Below are positions 24,601 through 39,500 of a DNA stretch of 64,000 bases, one piece after another. Source of the DNA: Plantago ovata (lineage: Eukaryota > Streptophyta > Magnoliopsida > Lamiales > Plantaginaceae); NCBI GenBank assembly GCA_028274465.1, contig CM051455.1:43293129-43357128 (forward strand), given 5' to 3'. The number at the start of each line of letters is the position of its first letter. Position 1 is the stretch's first letter. The position numbers and the translations under genes are program-made. The notes under the pieces were generated by a model that worked only from the letters and a program-made list of their open reading frames with translations, was not told the DNA's origin and made no database searches.

Positions 24601-27600
24601 ATGAAAATGGGAATCTTTCATGGAGGGGTAGTATAAAACGTCAAGTAAACTGAAACTCCAATAATTAGTCTTCTAACTAAGCTAAAACTGTAAATATTGG
24701 AAAAAGTCATAAAAAATTCTACACCTGTTGGTTTCCAGGGGAAAAAAACAGAGATACTAGTACTCTCGAATAAAGCATAGTCTTATGTAAAACACAAACT
24801 CGAAATGGATGGCATGAAGCTTGCGTTGCAGTTCCTTCATCAGACACGAATCTACTAGTACAGAATTGGTTTTCACACTTATGATCATCTCCAAAATTAA
24901 AGCTTGCTAAATTTAGTATTTGACAATCAGCATTGAACGTGCTTCGTTTGGTCTCGGATCCTATAAAAATTCTTATACTTCTACACTTTCATTTCACATT
25001 TATGAAAGTGACTGATGTCTATAGTAGCATATATTTAATTTCAAGCCACAATTCGTACGCTTCCCTCTCTTCAATTTTACAACTTATAATAACATTTTAA
25101 AAGCCACAATTCGGTATTCAATAAGGCTATGCTATCTTCGTCTTAAAATTGATTATTTTAAATTCAGTTCAGTTGAGATTTGTCTGATAATATTTTGTAC
25201 TAAAAATAAGTTCAATTCAATTCAGTTCAGATCAGTTATGTTCAGACGAAGAGAAACAGAGCCTTAAACCAGATGAAATGTAGATTTTTATTGTTGTTTA
25301 GTGTTTACTTTATTTTTATTTTAGATTTTTTTACATGAATCTCCTCGGAAGATAAATTGCACATAAACCCGTACTCCGTTAGTTTCTTACTTTCTGATCC
25401 CCTGTCGTTAGTTTTCAAATTTCAACTGTTATATTTTTAACTTTTAGACCCATGATGATGTCATAAATACTAATAACATTTTTTAAAAGAAAAACATAAT
25501 TAACTATACATAAATTAATAATAATTAAGTAATATATGAATATTTTTGAAATTTTGAGGGGAAATTTTATATGATATTCAATCGTGGATTCCAGTCTACA
25601 GTTACAGTGGATGAGTACCTAGCATTGCATAGAGCATAGATTATTTTCAATAATTACCGAATAATTGCAGAGAAAGCATAGTGAGAGCGATTCTTATGGT
25701 TGAGGTAATTAGATGGATTTTAACCTATAAGTCTAAAAAAGCCCATTCAAATGAAATGGTTTGTGCTAAATTGAATCTTTATTTTGGATTTCATATTACT
25801 TTCAAATGTAGTTGCGTTTCTCTGTGGGTTTCATATTTGAGATTTAAATTGGGACTACATAGTCTACTAATTAGTACATCCTTTATAATTCTCATGCGAG
25901 AATATTTGAGACTTTATTGGTACTTTTAAATTTTAGCTCCGATTAAGTTTCTTAGAGGATGGCAATATTTTTAGTGAAGGGTCATGTTCAATGCATTAGG
26001 ATTTTGGAGCATTTAGCAATGCTTAACATAGATAGTTGATCCATTTGGTATAATGGGATTCACACTAGCTTCGCAATTAATTAGATTAAAAACAATTGAT
26101 TCATCCAAATTCTGTTTTCCACGTAACTCTACCCTTAGTTACTTCTCAAATCCAACCATGATGTGTGAGCAATTATAGACGTGCTTGTCAAATTAAGCAA
26201 GGACAGCGTCGTTATCTTTATGCGACTAATATATGTATTAGCAGTTGGAGCCGTTCAAATTTCAACTGTATTTTTATTTTCTACAATTTTGTTTACCGGA
26301 GAATTTCCGCAAGATGCTTTATTTTATATCCTCTTCACATTCTCCAAATTCTTGTGCTAATTGTTGAAAATTCAATAATTAAATGTTACGATTGAACCAA
26401 CAGAGAGACGAACTAATATGCTAATTCTAGAGAATATTATTGAAATATCTTCAAACTTGAATGAATTACACAGAACAGGCGCTGCCTATTTAAACGGAGG
26501 AAAGGCGCGCTCAGAAGCCGCCGGATGTGATCCCCCCAATTTCAAAAGCAACCGTAAAAACGTGCTTATAAAATACGCTTTCTTAATAGACATAGACGAA
26601 CTACAAAAGCGAACTAAGACGAACTAACATTTCAGTTCGTAACATTAAACACGAATATTTTGTACTTCTTTGTAAGAAAATTCACTAGCTATTGTAAAGT
26701 TGAACCAGCAAATATTACTTGAAGTTGATTATGTACAATTGATGTTTGGTTTAAAAGGCTGAATCGGGTCATACTGATATGTCCATTTGTAAAATTGACT
26801 TTGAAATAATGTGATACTCCATATTTCATTAATACAAATTTCTCCTGTGAGTATTCTTGTAAAAGTTACTAATTTTTGTCAGAGAGTGAGTTTCCTAAAA
26901 TTTATAATTTTCCTAAAACAATAAAAAAATCATATCTTATTACATACTCAATAATCCAATATCCGTTTAGGGCAGATAATATATCAATTTGAACCTCTTA
27001 CGGGGTAGCTCACGAATGTATATTTTAGTTTCTTAATTAATAAATATATACGATATGATCTCCATGAATATACCTTGAGGCATTATTTACTTCTCTTTTT
27101 CTTCATTATTTCCAACATCTTCATTACTGGCACATCGATCTTGGTCCACATGTGAGCTATGGGAGAGATCAATCAGTATTTCTAGAGTTCGATCTTACCA
27201 TAAAGGTAGACCTGTACATATAAAAGAGCATACGGTGCCTATAGTAGTCTGTCTTTTACAGATAAAAATATATTCCTATATGAATTCAATGATCTGTTTT
27301 TATTGTAGCTGAAACCTGAAATGGTGTGAAATATATTGTGGCTGAATGAAATTTGAGGATAATTTCATGTTGCAAATTTTGTCTACAATTGAAAATGTTT
27401 TCAACTTGATACTTGTACCCTGCAATACGGTAAATTTTCACCAAGCTATCTTTTGCATTTCAAGAAGCAACTTTGAATCTTTGATAATGGACATAGTGTG
27501 AGAGTTGCAATGAAGTTCCTTGTTGCCAACACGGAGAACTAGTATCGTACTTTACTTCATATTCTGAAATTCACATACATTAAACTACAAATGAAAATTT

Positions 27601-29430
27601 ACCGAGGGAGGATAGCTTAACGTTATAGAAGATGAAGCTTACTAAGTATGTATATTAAACATGCATTTAATTAGCATTTTTTTTTTTTTTTTTGATGAAG
27701 AAAGGACGAAGACTAAACAGAATCTGATAGCATAGTGCTTAAAAGAAACTTTATTCAGAATAAAGTAGCATGACTACAGGTTAGGACTAATTGCTATTTT
27801 GGTCTTGCTCATGCTAATAATAATATTAGTAATATCAACAGACAATACCACTAAATTGGATAAATCTTCTCTCCCTTATCATAAAAATGCATACTTGAGA
27901 GTAACCTTTTGGGCTATTCTCAAAAGCAAGGGGAGAAATATACTTCTTCCACCCTCATGATCTTCCATCACTTCGGAATTTCTGTCATAGCCTAATACGT
28001 CAAGGTCTTGCATTGACTCGTGAGGAACGAGTAGTTGTGGAGGATGCATCCATAATGACTCTTTGACAATAGCTTTAAGTTAATGACCGTTATAATCTAG
28101 ATTAATGTGATCATCCATCATCACCTAGAATTCAGTTTTCAGTTTTGCCATCACATTGTCGTGCCTTATGAGATCATGTCCACTCTATGAGTATAGATGT
28201 TTTACGTTTTCCAGCAGCAAAAATGTCCTGCATAGAACCAATGTTAGGAAGCTATGGTTAGTTTTAAGGCTAGTAGTTTCCCACTCTCTTGCTCCATATA
28301 TTACATTACAAAGAAGCACAATATTTTTTGACTGGACTACTATTGAGTCGTAAACCATAATCTGCATTTTCATGGGCAATGAAAATTAGAATCATGAAGC
28401 AACACACCTGAAATGGGATTGCAGATTCAGCAGTGAGCAAACAAAAAATGTGAACACAAATGTGAAATGTCAAGAGAATCATACCACAACATCATGCTTA
28501 GAGCTAGTCCATATCTGAAAACCATGGCCTATTCTACTATCAATAAACGTAGCATATATGCTGACCAGAAAAACATGAGATCCATCCCGCGATCAAAGCC
28601 ATTATTAATCTAATTGTGAATTAATGAATGTATAAAGTTGACTCAAATCTATTTTACATGATATTCACACCCGTAGTAGCAACTAAATGTAAACTACTTA
28701 ATATATCATCTTCAAATTTGTAAGTTTCTAATAAGTTAACTTTAAACTGAGGCAAAAAGCACGAGATATACATTTTGATTTCATCTTCCTTTTGCCCTAA
28801 CTTTTATTATGTACATCACTTTAATCCTTTCGTTTTGGCTTTAGTACTGACCATAATGAAATGTCGAATATTCTTTATGATTCTGATTAACTCTGCATAC
28901 ACAAATAGTTATGTTGATAGTCTACCCTGATATGTAAGCTACAATGTAAACTCATAGTATAGAGAACAAACAAAGTCAGAGCAAACCATGTACACAAATC
29001 ATACATAGAAATCTTTTTAACGTGCTAAATCAGAATCATAATACTAAGCTTGATCTGTGTCGACTCTATACAATATATTGTACAAGGAATACAGTCTCAA
29101 GTGTTTCAACACTAAAAATTAACAATACTAAAAATATTATACATGAATATGTGGGAGGACAAGTAACTCAGAGTGGATTTCACGAAGAGTAGAGATAGAA
29201 AATGAAAAAAACACAAAACACAATGTTTGTAAACTTGCAGATCAAATTAAAAAATTTGTAGGACATGCAGATTGATTGACCGAATGTAATAAATGTTGAA
29301 AACATTTCACCCAAAACGACGTTTGACGTCAAACAAAGTGGTGGTAAATTAAAGTTGAATGTGAAGGAATACCTAATTTAAAGAAGATAGAAGATGTAGA
29401 GTATGGGTGGAGAGGAGTGTCGGACCGTTG
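24601..29430. other. Long gene-free intergenic region
   Basis: About 4.8 kb of AT-rich DNA. All frames are short and none shows a domain I know. There is a 17-T run near 27679. A slightly GC-richer patch at about 26470-26600 has no recognisable content. I see no terminal inverted repeats, LTR pair, tRNA or snRNA here. Confidence 0.5.
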
Positions 29431-29560
29431 TGTAGACTCCGGAGGAAGGACTATAAGAATACCTATTCTACTGAAGATTAGTGGTATGAATAGGCTGTAG
29501 ACTCCGGAGGAAGGACTATAAAAATACCTATTCTACTGAAGATTAGTGGTATGAATAGGT
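29431..29560. repeat. Two-copy 65-bp tandem repeat
   Basis: Units 29431-29495 and 29496-29560 are nearly identical, each running from TGTAGACTCCGGAGGAAGG to GGTATGAATAGG. They lie about 1 kb upstream of the Lon1 start codon. Confidence 0.9.
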
Positions 29561-30504
29561 TCAATGTACATACTTCAACAACTTGGAAGCGATCTAACGA
29601 ACGAACAAACATTAGTTATCTATCTAAATTGAAGAAGAACACGGACCTGTGTTTTGGGGAAGATGCAAATCGGTTTTCATGATGAACATGAAAAGAGACA
29701 CATATGTTTATACTACACAACTGAATCGGCCGAATTTTGAACAATGGACCGGAAAAAAAAGAAATGGGGCTTATTATATTGTTGTATTGCATTGACAATT
29801 AGGGATGTAGGTGTCTAAGTGTATGATATGAGATTTGTGGAAATTCCCAATTCCGATTGGAATTTTTTCGAAATATTCCGATTTTGAAAATTTAGATCCC
29901 GTATTGTGTATTTATCAAATACTCATATATAAATTTGGAATGAGATTGTAATTAATTTTGTTTACTGAACGAATGAGATTATGTATGCATGTACATATGT
30001 ATTCTTCAAACTTCACATCATTATAATTTCATAAACAACTAATTGCACATCGCACTCTTAATTGAACATATATCCTACACTCTTAATTTTGACGTATCAT
30101 CTTACTTCTTAAATTTTTTGACATTTACACCTCGGTCTCATAATCATATAGAGTACATGATAAAGTTTGTCAATAGAAATCGAAATCCCCTGGAACAAAC
30201 AATCCGGAGCAGGAGAAATATGAGATTTCAGAAAATACAAGGGCAGTTCAGTCAAATAATTAAAAAGACCCAAGGGTTTATGCAGGGCTTAAACCAAAAT
30301 ACACACACACAAATGTCAAACTACAGACACCAATGAAAAACCCCAACAGCAGCTGCTCTAGCTTCTTCCCCAAGAATAATAATTATACAGAAGCTTCACA
30401 TGATTCAACAATGGCGGTTTAATTCACTCCATCCTCGAATCCAACAATTTACTCCTAAAAACTCAGTTTCACTGAAACAATCCCCTCATTTCCCAGCAAT
30501 TCCA

Positions 30505-33500
30505 ATGTTGAAGGTCCTGGCATCCACGTGCCGCTCCCAAGCTACCTTCAGCGGCCACCTCCGCCGTCACGTGACTGCTGGAGAGCCGGTTACTCCACTT
30601 CTCAGGCACCTGGTGGGGAAAAATCGGAGAAGCCCGTACCATTTCAGGAGGTTCTTCTGTTCCGATTCTACTGATGCAGCTGAGTCGGAGGCGAAGGCGG
30701 CTGAATCCGGAGACGAGGCGGTAGCTGAGTCGGAATCGAAATCTTCTTCAGCTATGGTGCCTACTGTATTTAGGCCCGAAGATTATTTAACGGTCAGATT
30801 AATTTTTTGTATGATTTCAGTTGTTATTGCTAGTTGCTAATTGAATTGATTGATTGGAGATTAATAGAATATCTTAGCCCTTGCAATTCATTAGAATTGT
30901 GCATTGATTGGTTGAGTAGTTAAATTTTAGTACTAATCAGGGACTGGGTAAGTAGAATGACTAGCATTATCAAGGCAAATAGAGTGACTAGCATTATCAA
31001 GGAAAGTAGAATGAAGTTCTTAGGTAATATCGGCCTGGAAGACTATTGCACTTTGGTACAAGGGAGGTAAGGTAGTATTGAGTATTGACTATTGAGTTGG
31101 TTAACAGTTTCCTGTCAAACAACATGGTTCAAAGGATAGTTTACGTGTCCTTAAGATAGACATTGATTTTTGAAACTTTACAAGTAGCCGGTCTTTGGTG
31201 GCTTTAGCTTTAACACTTTTGTTCTCTGCAACATTATCTTAAGAACTTCACGATAATGGAGCTTTTTTTATTTGTTTTGCAGGTCATAGCATTGCCACTT
31301 CCACACAGACCTTTATTTCCTGGATTTTACATGCCGATATATGTCAAGGTATGGTCAGTGTGTTTATACTTCTGATTGTCATTATGCAAACGCTTGACCA
31401 TTGTAAGTTTTCCATCTTAAATCTGTATTATTGTGGATTTCTATTGGTTATAATCTCTGGTATTTCCATGATTACATTCTTTGTGTTCAGTTTTCTAGTG
31501 TAGTAAATGGTTGCCTTTATTATTATTATTTTTTTTTAAAAAATAAATATTTTTTGGTAATGTCAAACTACTGGTTCAAATGGAACTGGAATGTTCACTG
31601 ATTTGTTTCAACATTGTATGTTTAACTGGGGATCATATGTTAGTCGAGTTGTGACTAACACAATGGATCCCTTGTTGAGTATGTTTCTTGGCCAACTTAA
31701 TAGCTTTACTGGCTAGATAGTACTATTTATATACACCATCGCTTTCTTAATTATGATCAGATGAGAGCTGACTTTGCGATTCTTTTCTGCAGGATCCCAA
31801 GTTGTTGGCAGCTTTAGTTGAGAGTAGAAAACGGCAAGCCCCATATGCTGGCGCTTTCCTTCTGAAGGATGAGGAAGGGACTGAGGGTTCAGATCAGGAG
31901 AAGAATATACATGAACTCAAAGGAGCAGATTTATTAAAGCGCCTTCATGAGGTTGGCACACTCGCTCAGGTAATTTCTCGCATCCATTCTCTTTGCACCA
32001 TGGGGATAAAATGATGTTTCCATATAGTAAATGCCTCGGAATGATTCAAGCTATGTTTATGATATAGATTACAAGCATCCAGGGAGATCAAGTGTTCCTT
32101 ATCGGTCACAGACGACTTCGAATCACTGAGATGGTGAGTGGAAACCTCCTCTTTTTTCTCATGTAATGTGAAATAATAATAATTATTGTTGTTGTTGTTA
32201 GTATTATGGGTAACGTCCTATTGCTTTGTACTGGCAATATGTGTTGCACCTGCATTTTTGCATACCATAATGCTTTCTTGAAACCAGCTATATTTTGACG
32301 GGTCGTCGTGAACCTTTGTTTTTGCTCTAACACTTCATTTATGCAGGTCAGTGAAGATCCTTTAACAGTCAAAGTCGATCATCTCAAGGTGGGCACAGAT
32401 AATTCCCTTTGCACAGTCTTTTCAGCCTTATTCTTGTCCAAATTACTGAAGGCACTCTCTTTACTCTGGGTTTGATGTGTTGTTTTAGGAAAAACCATTT
32501 GATAAAGATAATGATGTTCTCAAGGCTACATCATTTGAAGTTATATCAACTCTGAGAGATGTTCTGAAAACAAGTCCCCTCTGGCGAGATCACGCACAAA
32601 CTTACACCCAGGTATCAGTTCCAGCCATGTTCCCGAATTCTCATCTTTTCTTCTCAATATGTATATTTTCTGAATTAGCTACATGTATTTTTTATGACTG
32701 ATGAAAACTGTGATCGATACTGGCTTGTATGTTGTTCCTCTGTCTCAACAAATAAATAAATCCAAGTTCCTAGGATCTGGAGAGGGTGCTTTTTAGATTG
32801 CTTTATCATCAATTTCTTGTTTGCCTTGATAAGCATGATCACTTGTGCAGCATATAGGTGATTTCACATATCCAAGAGTAGCAGATTTTGGAGCAGCAAT
32901 ATCAGGTGGAAATAAGTTGCAGTGCCAGCAAGTGCTTGAAGAACTTGATGTAAGTACGCATGTCTTTGTTAGCCAACAGTAAATTTAACCTCCTCTTAGT
33001 GATACCAATTATGTTCCTTCTCTGGCTTTTGACATAAAATCTGTTTGGTAAGTTTTGATCAAAACATTTTATGGCTCAATTTTCTAGTTCTATCAACTCT
33101 TTATGTTTAGGTGCATAAAAGGCTACAACTTACTCTGGAATTAGTGAAGAAAGAGATGGAAATCAGTAAGATCCAGGTATAGGTAGCTCAACAATAAACT
33201 GATCTTGAAAGTTCTGCGTTCGAATTTCCAGCAACTTAAAAGTTTCCGTTTCTTAAATTTTTATTCTATGATCTCATGCAGGAATCAATAGCCAAGGCCA
33301 TTGAAGAAAAGATAAGTGGGGAGCAGCGCCGTTACTTGTTGAATGAACAGCTTAAGGCAATAAAGAAGGCAAGTGAATTTGTGGCTCGCTGGCGCTTCAC
33401 TAGACTCTATTTTCATGTTTATATCAGCTTCTGATGGATGAAATCATTTATTGGATTATATGATTATGATTATATTATTGTACAGGAATTGGGATTGGAG

Positions 33501-36500
33501 ACTGATGACAAATCTGCACTTTCTGGTTTGTTCTTTTAACAAATATTAATATAGCCGGCATCATTTCTCTAAAAATGTGTTGCAACTGTTGCCTTTAGTT
33601 TCCTATTCTTTTAAGAATAAATGTTCAGCATTTGAAAGCCTAGGTAAGGTTAAGTTATTTATTCATCTCGCTTTGTTTGAGAACAATCAATATGGCAGGG
33701 AACTTAACTGTGGGATGTTTAGGATCTACTTTGTTCTTTGTTCCTCAAATTATTATGATGATAAGAGGAAATTATTTATACTTTGCTGAAACTAGAGTTG
33801 TTAATTTTGTACCGAGTGTAAAGTAAAAACTGATGCATTATTGTCCTGGCAATCTAATATGGTTACCTCACTATGGACTACTGCTCCACATAATTGTTAC
33901 CTTTTTTAGGTTTTCTGCAATCTAGTATTGGGAACAGTTTTAAATCAGGCTAAAAGATTGAAGACGAAAACTTGACATGCACAATTTCTCTTTCTTTCTT
34001 CTGTTTAAGCCAGCTAGTTATTAAAAAATAAAAGTATATGCTTCCCCAATAGAGTAGAAGTCATGCAAATTCCTTGTCCAAAATTTGTGACTTGTGTTGA
34101 TGAATTTTTTGTTAGGAGAATTGGAGTCTATATATTAATGTTTATTCTATGACCCCCAGGAAATGCTCTCTATATGCATTAGGCTCACGCAATTAATTTT
34201 TCTGCGCATCACAAACTACACCTTGTTATTTCCAACATTTCTTATTTATTCATTGTTTACTGCAGCTAAGTTTAGGGACAGGATTGACCCAAAGAAAGAA
34301 AAAATCCCACCTCATGTTTTGCAAGTCATAGAAGAAGAATTGACAAAGTTGCAGTTATTAGAGGCCAGTTCAAGTGAGTTCAATGTGACGCGTAACTACC
34401 TAGACTGGCTTACTGCATTGCCTTGGGGAGAATACAGGTTTTCTACTCTTCATCTCTTATTAGTGATGTGATGTTCGGTTTATTTTGTCACCTACATTAT
34501 CCAAATAGCTACGGGGAACACATGTAGTGTATTATACTATTAAAAAACTACTCCTGAGACTTCAATACTTTACTGTATCTCAACTCAATTATGAGATCTC
34601 TTAAAATTCTACAAACTTTTGCACCCTGAATCAATATAATCCATTAAAAGTTAAGTGTTTTGATCGGAAGGCCAGACACATGACATATTGTCAAACCACA
34701 CATAGCTCAGGGCCATATTGTCTTACCTTTATTCTTATATTGAGAAGTAGATAACATTATTTATTGAAGAAAGGAGAATCTTCACGAATATTGACACAAT
34801 ATTTATTGCCGGCTTCTGGAATAGCACAAATAGATTTGAGTAAGAGATCCTTTAGCATGTGAAAGTTTCCATTAGTATATTTATCGAAGTGGTTAAGGTT
34901 AACTAATGGGTGTTTGGGTTTGAAACATCTTTTTTTCTGTTATAAAAGATGACAGTATATTTAATACTACCATTTATTTTTTCTGTTCAGTGATGAGAAC
35001 TTCGATGTAACTGAAGCACAAAATATTCTTGATGAAGACCATTATGGACTTACGGATGTTAAAGAAAGGATATTAGAATTCATAGCAGTTGGGAAGCTGA
35101 GAGGATCCTCCCAAGGTTTGGTTGTTTTACATTTTCTTTGATTCTTTGGTTGGTTGTTCCTCGAGCATGATTAACATTTATCATGTTTGTCCTGTGCTCT
35201 CATGTATAATGGCTTGAAATCCACAGCTGTGTTTATCCTGTGCTCTCATGTATAATGGCTTTATGTGCAAGTGTAGATGCACATGCATGACTTGCTAGTT
35301 GTTACTAGAAAACATTGATTAGGAGAGTGGATGTTCATGTATTATTTTCATTCCCAAGTTTATAAAAAGCCTTCTCATTTCTGTATATAAATACAGTATT
35401 AGTGAAAGCCCAATCTGTTTAAAGAAAGAGATGCGATTCTGAGACAGAATTGTATGTTTCTAACTTAATCATTTTTCCCCATCTCATTTACAGGTAAGAT
35501 CGTGTGTCTCTCTGGTCCACCTGGTGTGGGTAAGACAAGTATCGGTCGTTCTATTGCAAGAGCTTTAAACCGTAAATTTTACCGGTTTTCTGTTGGAGGC
35601 TTGTCTGATGTTGCTGAAATAAAGGCATGTAAAATGAAACTTGAACTCTTCTGGAAATGACTTATTTTCATCTATATTAAAGGCATATTTATCAATGCTA
35701 CTGTATTTCAGGGGCATCGCAGAACCTATATTGGTGCTATGCCGGGTAAAATGGTTCAGTGTCTTAAAAGCGTTGGGACAGCTAACCCTCTTGTTCTTAT
35801 AGATGAGATAGACAAGGTACTTTTTTTTTTTTTGTAACACAGCATCATTTGGCTATATCTCTTCTGAAACTGTTATCGTAACTTCAGTATCCTTAGAGTT
35901 TCCTTGAATCTATCAGTTGAAGTAGAATCCTTGAGTAAGATATATCTTCTTGCAGTTGGGAAGAGGACATTCAGGAGATCCAGCAAGTGCAATGCTAGAA
36001 CTTCTTGACCCAGAGCAGAATGCGAACTTTCTGGACCACTATCTTGATGTGACAATTGATTTATCGAAGGTCAGTGTGATGCAGACATTTTGTTTTCACT
36101 GTTAATCATATTTTATATTCTCCTATAACATTTATCTGGTAGTTGCTATTTTTTATGTATACAACTGTTGGAAAAATATGAGACTTTTACAGATAGGCAA
36201 ATGAGTTACGGAATTTTATATATTATTATTGATTGTCTTGTTAGCCAGTTCGGTGTGAGTGATTCTCCTTGGGGCTACCTGTTCTCTTGCATTGTTCATA
36301 CTGTATCAATACCCCACATAATACCTTAATTTCTCAATTTTCATGCCTAGAAAACTTTGTGTAAATTACACTGGGACATAATTCTTTCACTGCTTTGTGT
36401 TATGCATACTGTTGAGAAGAGTTAAGGGGGTTCAGTTACAGATTGTTGCTGCTATGTGTTTGCTACATTTTGGCACAGATAGTGCAATACTTGCCTACTA

Positions 36501-39500
36501 GTAGGTTCTAGTTGCCAAAATGTGATGTCTCGGAATCATCATCTGTGGAACTACTACCTCCCTAAACCTTAGCAATGGAAAATAAGAAATTAAAATATAA
36601 AGAATTCTGCTCTTTCTTTTGGTCATCTTTTGACACACCAAGTGTTCACATGTCAGCATAATTCCTGAACTAGTAAAGGCTAGTCAATGACTACTTTTTG
36701 TATTCTTTCTGTTCTGTTCACCATGTAAACCTACACAACGGGCAATAGGTAAACATGTTTCATTGCCCTGCCATGATCAAACTGGAAATATACAATCTAG
36801 GTTGTTGGCTTGCAGAGGCTCTTGATGTGGACTAGTGAAGTAAACTGAAATTACATTAAACCCTGCGAACTGAAATTCTGAAGCTTGAAACTGCTAGTAT
36901 GAAAACATGAGATATTAATAGCATGAAAGTCATGAAGTTTGAATTAGCACAATGCACACATGCTAATGAATAGTGGTGCAGGCATGCTAATGAATAGTAT
37001 ATGCATTAATTAGTAGGTATCTTTGTTTGATTTACTCTTGACTAAAGTGTCTAGCACTTGTCTAATTATACGTTTGTATTGTTGAGAAGAATGAATAAGA
37101 AAGACACAATGTAGTCCTTAGCACCTCCTCCCTATACTTTCTACATGGTATCAAGAGCAAGTTCGATCTTTTTAAACATTGATAAAATCCATAATTTCAG
37201 ATTAAGAAAGCAAAAACCAGAAATAATTTTTTTTAATCCTACTGTTGTGTTCAAATGGCCAACACCCCACATCATTTTCCATGCAATCTGCTATTCCTAG
37301 CCAATTGGATTTTTTCCAATGAAAGCTCATATTTCCGCTGCCAATTCTGTGTGTCAGCATAAATCATTCGTGATACAAATCACAGTTGATGCCTTCAATG
37401 TGGGGCAAGGAAGAGTGTTTTGCCTGTGGGACTGCTACTACAGAGAAAGGATATCTGCATATGTTGTTTTGAGCAACAATGGTGACATGACAGAAGGACT
37501 GGTTCTGATTCTTTAAATGAAAGGGTCTTTTGGGCCAAAGTTGGTTCCAGGTTATTGTTTGACTTGAGAGTCTTTCCAGTGTAGGATTCGTTCTCAGTCA
37601 TTTGAAGTTTGTGTCGCATCTCAATTTACCGAGATGAAAACTGGAAGCTGAGAACATGTTTCATCCGTGGCAACGAATAACTTTTGCTAATATGCGGATG
37701 TAAACATGAAGAATGATGAAATTTTGTTCTATCTGTGGCAACTAAGAACTGTTTGCTGATACGGTCATCTGTGGCAACAAATAACTGTTTGCTGATTTGG
37801 ATATCTGCGGCAAGGAATAAATGTTTGCCGATACAGATGAGAACAGCTGAACAGGAACAATGATGTACACAACAATCTGAAAAGGTGGTTGTTGAATTAC
37901 CTTGGCGCTGGTTGCTCGAGTTGGAGGCAACCATGCATGTTGAGGCCTGAGGGAGATGAGGACCAAAAATTTTCAAGTGATGCACCGTCTATTGCAAGTT
38001 GGACATGTGTGATATCTGTGTGCCAACTTGATGGTGTGTGTGTAAACATGAGATAGGAATAGCATGAAAGTCATGTAGTGTGAATTAGCACAATGCACAC
38101 TTGCTAATGAAAAGTATATGCATTAATTATCCTTGTATGATATACTATTGACTAAAGTGGCTAACACTGGTCTAACTATACGTCTGTATTGTTGAGAAGA
38201 ATGAATAAGAAAGACACAATGTAGTCCTTAGCATCTCCTCCCTATATTTCTACACTCATTCTTCTCATCTCTGTAAGCACATCAATGTTGTTACCAATTG
38301 CTGGCATGACATGACATACCTTGTGGGGGATTAGGTGAATAGGTGAAGGATCTTGTCATTTTCGAATGTTTGATGACTTGCCTGCCACATTGTTTCAAAT
38401 GGGACTTGATTGTTCTGGGCCATAGTCCACTTTGGAAAATCATCAATTGATTAGATTTGTGCATTGATGTTTTTTCTTCCCTCTCCATCTTGTCTCTTTC
38501 TTTAAGTTAATGTAACAGAAATTTTTATCATACGTGAGTTTTGTTTTGCTTGCTTCTCTTCTTGATGTCATTAATGTATTGAATTCTCTTACATCTTGGT
38601 GCAGGTTTTGTTTGTCTGCACGGCGAATGTGGTGGAAATGATACCCAATCCTCTCCTGGATAGAATGGAGGTAATCTCGATTGCCGGTTATATTACAGAT
38701 GAGAAAATGCACATCGCTCGAGATTATTTGGAGAAGACAACTCGAGAAGCATGTGGTATCAGGCCTGATCAGGTACACCTCCATCCCTCATCCCCACCCA
38801 CAAACACAGAATTTTGAAATAAAAAATATTAGAAAATGAAAAAGTATGTGCTCTTTCTTTTCTGTGTGTTTCAATATCCATCAAATGTTTTCGTCCTTCA
38901 TGTTAATAGTTGCCTTAAACCTGATAGTTCCTGTTTACACAAATAGCTAAAACGTGTATCTTGAATGCCAGTTCTAATCTTGCATATGGGGAATGGAGAT
39001 GGATTGTGTTGTTTGAAATTTGAATTGTTTTTTACTTTAGCTTTATTTACTCTGTGCAATTGACTTGTATGCTGCTGGTTCCTCTTTAAGTATTGTAAAA
39101 AATGTGGCTTTTCTGTGGCCGCTTATTTATTTTTTAATTTTTCCTTGTTTCTTATTTGATCCAGGTTGAGGTGACAGATCCAGCTCTTCTTGCACTAATT
39201 GAAAATTACTGCAGAGAGGCTGGAGTGCGCAACCTTCAAAAGCAAATTGAGAAGATATACCGAAAGGTTTCTCCTATCATTTGATTAAGAATATGTGTTG
39301 TACCATGTGAGGCAATACTAGTGTCTGAGGGTGATGATTAATATTTCTTATTTACTTCCTGGCAGATTGCTTTACAGCTTGTAAGGAAAGGGGCAGTTGG
39401 TGTGCAGCGCCAACTTGCTGAAACAGTAGATGACAGGGTTGAGGGGAAAAAGGAGTCCGAGAATGCCGTGGAAGCTGAAATAGTAGATTCCACACCTGAT

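Noticed and set aside
25681-26627. Three consecutive short plus-strand frames (82, 76 and 69 codons)
   Set aside because: No recognisable domain, no plausible splice joining, and codon use follows local AT content.
30400-30504. An upstream in-frame Met that would add 35 residues to Lon1
   Set aside because: The remembered family start (MLK...) matches the Met at 30505, and the extra residues show no conservation; kept only as an alternative.
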